Part shown: piece by piece, positions 1 to 6,553 of the stretch
How the letters are laid out: each line of letters opens with the position of its first letter
How positions within the stretch are numbered: the first letter of the stretch is position 1
Assembly (NCBI GenBank): GCA_016177355.1
Contig: JACOVL010000028.1
Span: forward strand, 1 to 11,660
Source of the DNA: Betaproteobacteria bacterium
Lineage (GTDB): Bacteria > Pseudomonadota > Gammaproteobacteria > Burkholderiales > SG8-41
Length of the DNA: 11,660 nucleotides
Reading direction: 5' to 3'
Notes under the pieces: generated by a model
The model's input: the letters and a program-made list of their open reading frames with translations, nothing else
What the model was told of the DNA's origin: nothing
The model's database searches: none
Translations under genes and position numbers: made by a program

Positions 1-1
1 G

Positions 2-1357
2 GCCGACCGCACGGGGCACGCCCTGCTGCACACGCTGTACCAGGCGAACCTCAAGGCGCGCACGCAGTTCTTCGTCGAGTGGATGGCGCTCGACCTCATC
101 CGCGCGCGGGACGGCTCGGTGCTGGGCGTCACCGCGCTCGAGATGGAGACCGGCGAGGTGATGATCCTGCAAGCGAAGGCAACGGTCTTCGCCACCGGCG
201 GCGCCGGGCGCATCTTTGCGGCCAGCACCAATGCTTTCATCAACACCGGCGATGGATTGGGCATGGCCGCGCGCGCCGGGATTCCGCTGCAGGACCTGGA
301 GTTCTGGCAGTTCCACCCGACCGGGGTGGCCGGCGCCGGCGTGCTGATCACCGAGGGCGTGCGCGGCGAAGGCGGTTATCTGCTCAACAAGAACGGCGAG
401 CGCTTCATGGAGCGTTACGCGCCGAACGCCAAGGATCTCGCTTCGCGCGACGTCGTGTCGCGGGCGATGGCGACGGAGATCAAGGAAGGGCGCGGGGCCG
501 GCAAGGACGGCGACTACATCCTGCTCAAGCTCGATCACCTCGGCGAGGAGGTGATCAGCAAGCGGCTGCCCGGCATCCGCGAGATCGCGAAGAAGTTCGC
601 CAACGTGGACCCGGTGAGGGAACCTATCCCGGTGGTTCCGACCTGCCACTACCAGATGGGGGGCATACCCACGAACTATCACGGCCAGGTCGTGGTGCCG
701 GTGAACGGCAACCCGGAAACGGTCGTGCCCGGTTTCTACGCGGCCGGCGAGTGTTCCTGCGTCTCGGTGCACGGCGCCAACCGCCTGGGCTGCAACTCGT
801 TGCTCGATCTGCTGGTGTTCGGCAAGTCATCCGGCGAACAGGTGATCCGCGACCTCAAGGGGGACGGGAAAGCGCACCCGAGCCTGCCCGCGGACGCAGG
901 CGATCCCACGCTCTCGCGCCTTGCGCGCCTCGACGGCCAGAAGCACGGCGAACGGGTGGCCGATGTCGGGGCGGACATGCGCCGCACCATGCAGCTGCAC
1001 TGCGGCGTGTTTCGTTTTCCCGACCTGCTGGCCGAGGGCGTCAGGAAGATCAAGGATGTCGCCGAACGCGCCCGCCGCACCGAAATCAGGGACAAGAGCA
1101 ATACCTTCAATACCGCGCGGGTGGAAGCGCTCGAGCTCGACAACCTGATCGAGACCGCGGTCGCCTCGCTGATTTCCGCCGAGGCGCGCAAGGAAAGCCG
1201 CGGCTCCCACGACCGTGCGGATTTTCACCGGCGCGACGACGCGGGCTGGATGAAGCACACGCTGTGGTACAAGGAAGGCAGCCGGCTCGCCTACAAGCCG
1301 GTGCATACCCGGCCGCTGTCAGTGGAATCGTTCGAGCCGAAAGCGAGAGTGTATTAA
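2..1357 (+). CDS. sdhA: Succinate dehydrogenase flavoprotein subunit SdhA (5'-truncated by window edge)
   Basis: Catalytic subunit of respiratory complex II: it oxidises succinate to fumarate on a covalently bound FAD and passes electrons to SdhB. The frame is open from base 2 and gives 451 residues. By comparison with the E. coli enzyme (588 residues) about 137 N-terminal residues, including the dinucleotide-binding glycines and the flavin-linked histidine, lie upstream of the window. Visible landmarks, in fragment numbering, are the ATGGAGR segment (64-70), HPTG with H105 (E. coli H242), the general-acid arginine R149 in LASRD (E. coli R286), H216 in TCHYQMGG (E. coli H354), AAGE at 247-250 (FAD contact) and R261 in HGANRLG (E. 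coli R399). The end, PKARVY, is typical of the family. The TAA stop is followed directly by the sdhB ATG with no spacer. The call is certain; only the start is missing. Confidence 0.98.
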   Translation, partial: ADRTGHALLHTLYQANLKARTQFFVEWMALDLIRARDGSVLGVTALEMETGEVMILQAKATVFATGGAGRIFAASTNAFINTGDGLGMAARAGIPLQDLEFWQFHPTGVAGAGVLITEGVRGEGGYLLNKNGERFMERYAPNAKDLASRDVVSRAMATEIKEGRGAGKDGDYILLKLDHLGEEVISKRLPGIREIAKKFANVDPVREPIPVVPTCHYQMGGIPTNYHGQVVVPVNGNPETVVPGFYAAGECSCVSVHGANRLGCNSLLDLLVFGKSSGEQVIRDLKGDGKAHPSLPADAGDPTLSRLARLDGQKHGERVADVGADMRRTMQLHCGVFRFPDLLAEGVRKIKDVAERARRTEIRDKSNTFNTARVEALELDNLIETAVASLISAEARKESRGSHDRADFHRRDDAGWMKHTLWYKEGSRLAYKPVHTRPLSVESFEPKARVY

Positions 1358-2053
1358 ATGCGCTTCTCCATCTACCGCTACAATCCGGAGTCCGAGGACC
1401 GGCCGCGCATGCAGGATTACGACGTCGTGCTCGAGCCGACCGACCGCATGCTGCTGGACGCGCTGGTGCGCCTCAAGGGGCACGACGATACGCTGGCGTT
1501 CCGCCGCTCCTGCCGCGAGGGCGTATGCGGGTCGGACGCGATGAACATCAACGGCAAGAACGGGCTCGCCTGCATCACGCGCATCGCCGACCTGAAGGAG
1601 CCGGTCGTGATCCGGCCGCTGCCCGGGCTGCCGGTGATCCGCGACCTGATCGTGGACATGTCGCAGTTCTTCAAGCAGTACCACTCGGTCAAGCCCTACG
1701 TCATCAACAACGACCCGCCGCCCGAGAAAGAACGGCTGCAAACCCCTGAAGAGCGCGAAGCCCTGAACGGGCTCTACGAGTGCATACTGTGCGCCTGCTG
1801 CTCGACGTCGTGCCCGTCGTTCTGGTGGAACCCGGACAAGTTCGTCGGCCCGGCCGGCCTGCTGCAGGCCTATCGCTTCATCGCGGACACGCGCGACCAG
1901 GCCACCAACGAGCGGCTCGACGACCTGGAAGATCCGTACCGGCTGTTCCGCTGCCATTCGATCATGAATTGTGTGGATGTCTGCCCGAAGGGCCTCAACC
2001 CGACGGCGGCGATCGGCAAGATCAAGGAATTGCTGGTCAAACGCACGGTGTGA
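1358..2053 (+). CDS. sdhB: Succinate dehydrogenase iron-sulfur subunit SdhB
   Basis: Electron-transfer subunit of complex II, carrying electrons from the SdhA flavin to quinone at the inner face of the membrane. The 231 residues are full length. The plant-type ferredoxin domain has the [2Fe-2S] ligands C52, C57, D60 and C72; the aspartate in place of a cysteine is also found in the E. coli protein. The C-terminal domain has ECILCACCSTSCP, giving C142, C145 and C148 plus C209 for the [4Fe-4S] cluster, and C152, C199 and C205 for the [3Fe-4S] cluster. W156/W157 and H200 match residues lining the quinone site in E. coli. The ATG follows the sdhA TAA without a gap and has only a weak GAGAG ribosome-binding site inside sdhA (1345-1349), so translation is probably coupled to sdhA. 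Confidence 0.98.
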   Translation: MRFSIYRYNPESEDRPRMQDYDVVLEPTDRMLLDALVRLKGHDDTLAFRRSCREGVCGSDAMNINGKNGLACITRIADLKEPVVIRPLPGLPVIRDLIVDMSQFFKQYHSVKPYVINNDPPPEKERLQTPEEREALNGLYECILCACCSTSCPSFWWNPDKFVGPAGLLQAYRFIADTRDQATNERLDDLEDPYRLFRCHSIMNCVDVCPKGLNPTAAIGKIKELLVKRTV

Positions 2054-2056
2054 GGA
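2051..2056 (+). promoter_or_regulatory. Ribosome-binding site of sdhE fused to the sdhB stop
   Basis: The TGA stop of sdhB is the beginning of TGAGGA, a good Shine-Dalgarno match seven bases before the ATG at 2064. This fixes the sdhE start and suggests that ribosomes ending on sdhB can re-initiate on sdhE. Confidence 0.75.
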
Positions 2057-2063
2057 CGCGCGC

Positions 2064-2339
2064 ATGGCGGAAGTCGATCGCATACGCTGGCGCTGCCGCC
2101 GGGGCCGGCTCGAGCTCGATCTCATCCTGAAGCAATTCCTCGAGCGCCACTTCGACCGTCTCGACGCGCGCCAGCGGGACCTGTTCAACGAGCTGCTCGA
2201 CCAGCCGGATAACGATCTGCTGGACTGGGCGCTGGGGCGCGGCGAGCCCGCCGATCCGCGCTACCATCCGGTGCTGGCCTTGCTGCGCGCGGACCGAACC
2301 GCGCCCGGGATAACATCAGGCTTTAACAGTGTTTCGTAA
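2064..2339 (+). CDS. sdhE: FAD assembly factor SdhE (YgfY/Sdh5 family)
   Basis: Small soluble protein (91 residues; E. coli YgfY has 88) that binds SdhA and promotes covalent attachment of FAD. The signature RGxxE motif is at residues 13-17 (RGRLE), preceded by a basic tryptophan-containing stretch (RIRWRCRR) as in other members. The middle segment, with DNDLLDWALG and the following GEPAD, also matches the family, which folds as a small helical bundle. The start is the ATG at 2064, chosen from the TGAGGA site and the conserved N-terminus; the frame stays open further upstream but that part overlaps sdhB. The last ~20 residues are not conserved and are encoded in unusually AT-rich DNA that leads into the gltA ribosome-binding site. 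Its place directly after sdhB fits its role in maturing SdhA. Confidence 0.94.
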   Translation: MAEVDRIRWRCRRGRLELDLILKQFLERHFDRLDARQRDLFNELLDQPDNDLLDWALGRGEPADPRYHPVLALLRADRTAPGITSGFNSVS

Positions 2340-2356
2340 CTCATTGAATTACGGAG
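2332..2356 (+). promoter_or_regulatory. Candidate hairpin covering the sdhE stop and the gltA Shine-Dalgarno site
   Basis: Bases 2332-2339 can pair with 2349-2356: five Watson-Crick pairs (CGTAA with TTACG), then a G-U, a U-A and a G-U pair, closing a nine-base loop. The 5' arm contains the sdhE TAA (2337-2339). The 3' arm contains GGAG (2353-2356), the gltA ribosome-binding site six bases before its ATG. A ribosome reaching the sdhE stop would open the stem, so this could couple gltA translation to sdhE. The stem is short and A/U-rich, so its stability in the cell is uncertain. Confidence 0.4.
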
Positions 2357-2362
2357 ATAAAA

Positions 2363-3661
2363 ATGGCTGAAAAACTGGCGACCCTGAGCTTCAGCGACGG
2401 CACACCCTCGATCGACTTCCCGGTCCTGACCGGCAGCGAAGGACCGGACGTGATCGATGTCCGCGCGCTCTACGGCAAGACCGGGAAGTTCACCTACGAC
2501 CCGGGTTTCATGTCCACGGCCAGCTGCCGCTCCAGGATCACCTATATCGACGGCGACCAGGGCATCCTGCAGTACCGCGGCTATCCCATCGAGCACCTGG
2601 CCGAGCACTGCAGCTTCCTCGAGGTGGCGTACCTGATACTCAACGGCGAGCTGCCCAGCCAGCGGCAGCTCGAGGCGTTCGTGGGCATCGTCACCCACCA
2701 CACCATGGTGCACGAGCAGCTCATACGTTTCTATTCGGGCTTCCGCCGCGACGCGCACCCGATGGGCGTGCTGTGCGGCGTGGTAGGGGCGCTGTCCGCG
2801 TTCTACCACGACTCGATCAACATCTACGACGCGCGCAGCCGCGAGATCTCGGCGTTCCGCCTGATCGCGAAGATGCCCACGATCACCGCGATGACCTACA
2901 AGTACAACACCGGCCAGCCGTTCATGTACCCGAAGAACGCGCTGTCGTACGTGGACAATTTCCTGTACATGATGTTCGGCACGCCGTGCGAGGAATACAA
3001 GCCGAATCCGGTGCTGGTGCGGGCGATGGAACGCATCCTGATCCTGCACGCCGACCACGAGCAGAACGCCTCCACCTCCACGGTGCGGCTCGCGGGATCG
3101 TCCGGGGCGAACCCGTTCGCGTGCATCTCGGCGGGCGTCGCGAGCCTGTGGGGCCAGGCTCACGGCGGCGCGAACGAGGCGGTGCTCAAGATGCTGGGAG
3201 AGATCGGCGACGCGCAGAACATCCCCGGCTTCATCAAGAAGGTCAAGGACAAGCAGGACCACGCCATGCTGATGGGTTTCGGCCACCGCGTCTACAAGAA
3301 CTACGACCCGCGCGCCAAGATCATCCAGAAAACCTGCCACGAGGTGCTGGAGGAGCTCGACCTCAAGGACGACAAGCTGTTCAAGCTGGCGCTGGCGCTG
3401 GAGAAGGTGGCGCTGGAGGACGAGTATTTCGTCAAGCGCAAGCTCTATCCCAACGTGGACTTCTATTCCGGCGTGGTCTACAAGGCGCTGGGGATCCCGG
3501 TCAGCATGTTCACCGCGGTCTTCGCGCTGGCGCGCACCGTCGGCTGGATCGCCCAATGGAACGAGATGATCACCGATCCCGATCAGAAAATCGGCCGCCC
3601 GCGGCAGTTGTTCGCGGGCACCGCGCGCCGCGAGTTCGTGCCGATGGGCAAGCGCAAGTAG
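2363..3661 (+). CDS. gltA: Citrate synthase, type II (hexameric bacterial form)
   Basis: Cytoplasmic enzyme that condenses acetyl-CoA with oxaloacetate to give citrate, the entry step of the TCA cycle. At 432 residues it is close to E. coli GltA (about 427), with the N-terminal extension typical of the NADH-regulated hexameric class. Active-site residues are visible: H232 in ADHEQNAST, H267 in GQAHGGAN (E. coli H264), H308 in GFGHRVYKNYDPR (E. coli H305) and D366 in NVDFYSG (E. coli D362). Most residues I recall as lining the E. coli NADH allosteric pocket are kept (H113, T114, M115, Y148, R166, K170, T207, with C209 nearby), but the position of R109 is H112. The ATG at 2363 has GGAG six bases upstream. 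The gene lies 23 bases after sdhE and 9 before sucA. Confidence 0.98.
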   Translation: MAEKLATLSFSDGTPSIDFPVLTGSEGPDVIDVRALYGKTGKFTYDPGFMSTASCRSRITYIDGDQGILQYRGYPIEHLAEHCSFLEVAYLILNGELPSQRQLEAFVGIVTHHTMVHEQLIRFYSGFRRDAHPMGVLCGVVGALSAFYHDSINIYDARSREISAFRLIAKMPTITAMTYKYNTGQPFMYPKNALSYVDNFLYMMFGTPCEEYKPNPVLVRAMERILILHADHEQNASTSTVRLAGSSGANPFACISAGVASLWGQAHGGANEAVLKMLGEIGDAQNIPGFIKKVKDKQDHAMLMGFGHRVYKNYDPRAKIIQKTCHEVLEELDLKDDKLFKLALALEKVALEDEYFVKRKLYPNVDFYSGVVYKALGIPVSMFTAVFALARTVGWIAQWNEMITDPDQKIGRPRQLFAGTARREFVPMGKRK

Positions 3662-3665
3662 GAGG
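3661..3665 (+). promoter_or_regulatory. Ribosome-binding site of sucA sharing a base with the gltA stop
   Basis: GGAGG begins with the last base of the gltA TAG stop (3659-3661) and lies five bases before the ATG at 3671. It favours this start over the second ATG at 3680, which would be 14 bases away, and suggests re-initiation by ribosomes leaving gltA. Confidence 0.75.
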
Positions 3666-3670
3666 CGGCC

Positions 3671-6529
3671 ATGGCTGCGATGCGGGAGATGCTCGGCAAT
3701 TCGTATCTCTTCGGCGCCAACGCGCCGTTCATCGAGGCGCTCTACGAGTCCTGGCTCAGGGACCCGGCCGACGTCGAGCCGCGCTGGCGCGACTATTTCG
3801 ACGAATTGCAGCGGCTCGACCAGGGGGCGGCGGACGTTTCCCACTTCGAGGTGCAGGAACGTTTCGCGCGGCTCGCCAGGGAGCGCCGCGCGGGCGCTCC
3901 GGCCGTGGTGGCCGGCCGCCCGCAGCTCGGCGAGAAGCAGTTCGCGGTGCTGCAGCTCATCACCGCCTACCGCATCCTGGGCGGTCGCCACGCCGACATA
4001 GACCCGCTCAAGCGCCGGGAAAAGCCCGCCATCCCCGAGCTCGACCCGTCGTTCTACGGGCTCGCCGAAGCCGACATGGAGACGGTGTACAACACCGGCA
4101 CGCTGGCCGGTCCGCGGGAGATGAAGCTCAAGGACCTTTTGCGGTTTCTCAAGGACACCTATTCACGAACCGTCGGCGTGGAGTACATGCACATCACCGA
4201 CATGGCGCAGAAGCGCTGGGTGCAGGAGCGGCTGGAGAGCATCCGCTCGACGCCGTCGTACGACGCGGAGTACCGCAAGCACCTCCTCGAGCGCCTGACC
4301 GCCGCCGAGACGCTGGAAAAATACCTGCATACCAGGTTCGTCGGCCAGAAGCGTTTCTCGCTGGAAGGCGGGGAATCGCTGATACCCCAGCTCGACCATC
4401 TCCTGCAGGCGGCGGGGAAAGCGGGGGTGCAGGAACTGGTGATCGGCATGGCCCATCGCGGCCGGATCAACGTGCTGGTCAACACCATGGGCAAGATGCC
4501 CAAGGACCTGTTCGCCGAGTTCGAAGGCAGGCACGGCGACGACCTCCTGGCCGGTGACGTCAAGTACCACCAGGGCTTCTCCTCCAACATCATGACGCCG
4601 GGCGGCCCGATGCACGTGACGCTCGCGTTCAATCCGTCGCACCTGGAGATCGTCAATCCCGTGGTCGAAGGCTCGGTGCGCGCGCGCCAGCACCGCCGCC
4701 GCGACTTCACCGGCGACCAGGTGCTGCCGGTCCTGATCCACGGCGACGCCGCGTTCGCCGGGCAGGGCGTGAACATGGAAACGTTCGAGATGGCGCAGAC
4801 GCGCGGCTACGGCACCGGCGGCACGGTGCACCTGGTCGTCAACAATCAGGTCGGCTTCACCTGCTCCGATCTGCGCGACGCGCGCTCGACGCTGTATTGC
4901 ACCGACATCGCCAAGATGCTGGAAATCCCTATCTTCCACGTCAACGGCGACGACCCGGAAGCGGTGTGCCTCGTGACCGAAATCGCGCTCGATTACCGCA
5001 TGAAGTTCCACAAGGACGTGGTGGTGGACCTCGTGTGCTACCGCCGGCTCGGCCACAACGAGCAGGATGAGCCGATGGTCACCCAGCCGCTGATGTACAA
5101 GACCATCGCGAAGCTGCCCACCACGCGCCAGCTCTACGCCGGCCGGCTGGCAAAGGCGGGCGCCATGGCGGAGAGCGGCGGCGACGAGATGGTCGCGAAC
5201 ATCCGCAAGGCGCTCGACGGCGGCCATCACACCAACAAGACCGTGCTTTCCAGCTACAAGCCGCCGTTCGAGATCGACTGGAGCCAGTACAAGAGCGGCA
5301 AGTGGAACGAGCGCGACGACACCCGGCTGCCGCTTGGGACGCTGAAGATGCTCGGCGAGCGCATTACATTCGTGCCTGACACCTTCAAGCTGCATCCCGC
5401 GGTGCAGCGGATCGTCGACAACCGGCGGCTGATGGCGCAGGGCAAGCTGCCGCTCGACTGGGGCATGGCCGAGCACCTCGCATTCGCCACGCTGCTCGAC
5501 GAAGGCTACTCGATCCGGCTCTCGGGACAGGACAGCGGGCGCGGCACGTTCTTCCATCGCCACGCCGTGCTGCACGACCAGAACCGGGAGAAATGGGACC
5601 AGGGCACCTACGTGCCGCTCCAGCACGTGAGCGACAAGCAGGGCGATTTCGTGGTGATCGACTCGTTGCTCTCGGAAGAAGCCGTGATGGGTTTCGAGTT
5701 CGGCTACTCGACTTCCGCGCCCAACGAACTGGTGATCTGGGAAGGCCAGTTCGGCGACTTCGCCAACGGCGCGCAAGTTGTCATCGACCAGTTCATTGCC
5801 TCGGGCGAGGCGAAATGGGGCAGGCTGTGCGGACTCACGCTGATGCTGCCGCACGGATACGAGGGCCAGGGACCGGAGCATTCCTCGGCGCGCATCGAGC
5901 GCTACCTGCAGCTCTGCGCCGACTACAACATGCAGGTCTGCGTCCCGGCGACCCCGGTGCAGCTCTATTACCTGCTGCGCCGCCAGATGGTCCGGCCGTT
6001 CCGGAAGCCCTTGATCCTGTTCACGCCGAAGAGCCTGCTGCGCCACAAGGAATCGGCGTCGCCGCTGGAAGAGTTCGCCACCGACAGGTTCAAGCCGGTC
6101 AACGAGGACTGGGAAGCGAAGGACATCAATCCCGACAACGTGAAGCGGGTGGTGTTCTGCAGCGGCAAGGTCTATTACGACCTGCGCGCGGAGCGCAAGG
6201 CCAGCGGGCTGAAGGACCTGCCGCTCGCGCGCATCGCCCAGCTTTATCCGTTTCCGCACGACGACTTCCAGGCGCAGATCGAGCGCTACAAGAAGGCGGC
6301 CGAGATCGTATGGTGCCAGGAGGAGCCGCGCAACCAGGGCGCGTGGCACCGCATCCAGCATTACCTGGAACGGCACCTGCTGCCGCACCAGAAGCTGATC
6401 TACGCCGGGCGCGACTCCTCGGCTTCGCCCGCGGCGGGCTACAAGTCGCTGCACGACCGGCAGCAGAAGGAGCTGGTGCGCCTCGCATTGAGCGTCGGTG
6501 TCGTTTCACGCGCCGATGGTATAAAATAA
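3671..6529 (+). CDS. sucA: 2-oxoglutarate dehydrogenase E1 component (thiamine diphosphate-dependent)
   Basis: E1 subunit of the 2-oxoglutarate dehydrogenase complex (also called odhA): it decarboxylates 2-oxoglutarate on thiamine diphosphate and transfers the succinyl group to the lipoyl arm of SucB. The 952 residues are full length (E. coli 933). The N-terminal segment from NSYLFGANAPFIEALYESW (residues 10-28) is the conserved E1o-specific helix region thought to dock E2. Catalytic histidines are H262 in GMAHRGR and H300 in VKYHQGF (E. coli H260 and H298). The cofactor-binding region has HGDAAFAGQG (357-366), with D359 and the NNQVGFT loop (391-397) as likely magnesium and diphosphate contacts. 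The C-terminal half carries the transketolase-like pyrimidine domain and the E1o C-terminal domain, with PHGYEGQGPEHSSARIER and LIFTPKSLLRHK-like segments. All are intact, with no frameshift. Confidence 0.98.
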   Translation: MAAMREMLGNSYLFGANAPFIEALYESWLRDPADVEPRWRDYFDELQRLDQGAADVSHFEVQERFARLARERRAGAPAVVAGRPQLGEKQFAVLQLITAYRILGGRHADIDPLKRREKPAIPELDPSFYGLAEADMETVYNTGTLAGPREMKLKDLLRFLKDTYSRTVGVEYMHITDMAQKRWVQERLESIRSTPSYDAEYRKHLLERLTAAETLEKYLHTRFVGQKRFSLEGGESLIPQLDHLLQAAGKAGVQELVIGMAHRGRINVLVNTMGKMPKDLFAEFEGRHGDDLLAGDVKYHQGFSSNIMTPGGPMHVTLAFNPSHLEIVNPVVEGSVRARQHRRRDFTGDQVLPVLIHGDAAFAGQGVNMETFEMAQTRGYGTGGTVHLVVNNQVGFTCSDLRDARSTLYCTDIAKMLEIPIFHVNGDDPEAVCLVTEIALDYRMKFHKDVVVDLVCYRRLGHNEQDEPMVTQPLMYKTIAKLPTTRQLYAGRLAKAGAMAESGGDEMVANIRKALDGGHHTNKTVLSSYKPPFEIDWSQYKSGKWNERDDTRLPLGTLKMLGERITFVPDTFKLHPAVQRIVDNRRLMAQGKLPLDWGMAEHLAFATLLDEGYSIRLSGQDSGRGTFFHRHAVLHDQNREKWDQGTYVPLQHVSDKQGDFVVIDSLLSEEAVMGFEFGYSTSAPNELVIWEGQFGDFANGAQVVIDQFIASGEAKWGRLCGLTLMLPHGYEGQGPEHSSARIERYLQLCADYNMQVCVPATPVQLYYLLRRQMVRPFRKPLILFTPKSLLRHKESASPLEEFATDRFKPVNEDWEAKDINPDNVKRVVFCSGKVYYDLRAERKASGLKDLPLARIAQLYPFPHDDFQAQIERYKKAAEIVWCQEEPRNQGAWHRIQHYLERHLLPHQKLIYAGRDSSASPAAGYKSLHDRQQKELVRLALSVGVVSRADGIK
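6520..6525 (+). promoter_or_regulatory. Possible -10 element before sucB
   Basis: TATAAA matches the sigma-70 -10 consensus at five of six positions and lies in an AT-rich patch at the end of sucA. No good -35 hexamer is seen at 16-18 bases upstream; the nearest (TTGAGC at 6488-6493) is too far. An internal promoter for sucB-lpdA is therefore only a weak possibility, and the bases also encode the last residues of SucA. Confidence 0.2.
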
Positions 6530-6531
6530 CA

Positions 6532-6546
6532 CCTTGATTTACAAGG
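6532..6546 (+). promoter_or_regulatory. Perfect hairpin sequestering the sucB Shine-Dalgarno site
   Basis: CCTTG (6532-6536) and CAAGG (6542-6546) form a perfect five-pair stem closing the loop ATTTA. The 3' arm contains the AAGG of the sucB ribosome-binding site (AAGGAA, 6543-6548), five bases before the ATG at 6554. The stem starts two bases after the sucA TAA, so a ribosome terminating on sucA would melt it. This is the same arrangement as at the sdhE-gltA junction and suggests coupled E1/E2 synthesis. It lacks a U-tract and is too short to be a terminator. Confidence 0.45.
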
Positions 6547-6553
6547 AATTATC

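Noticed and set aside
2323..2351. Possible internal promoter before gltA (TTAACA as -35)
   Set aside because: TTAACA matches the -35 consensus well, but at 16-18 bases downstream the hexamers are poor (for example TGAATT), so no convincing -10 exists; the AT-richness is explained equally well by the ribosome-binding region.
4163..6454. Long minus-strand open frame opposite sucA
   Set aside because: Same shadow effect; no family resemblance, and entirely covered by a certain gene.
6532..6546. CCTTG/CAAGG hairpin as a terminator between sucA and sucB
   Set aside because: The stem is only five pairs with two G-C pairs at its base and one at the loop, there is no following U-tract, and the E2 gene begins eight bases later.
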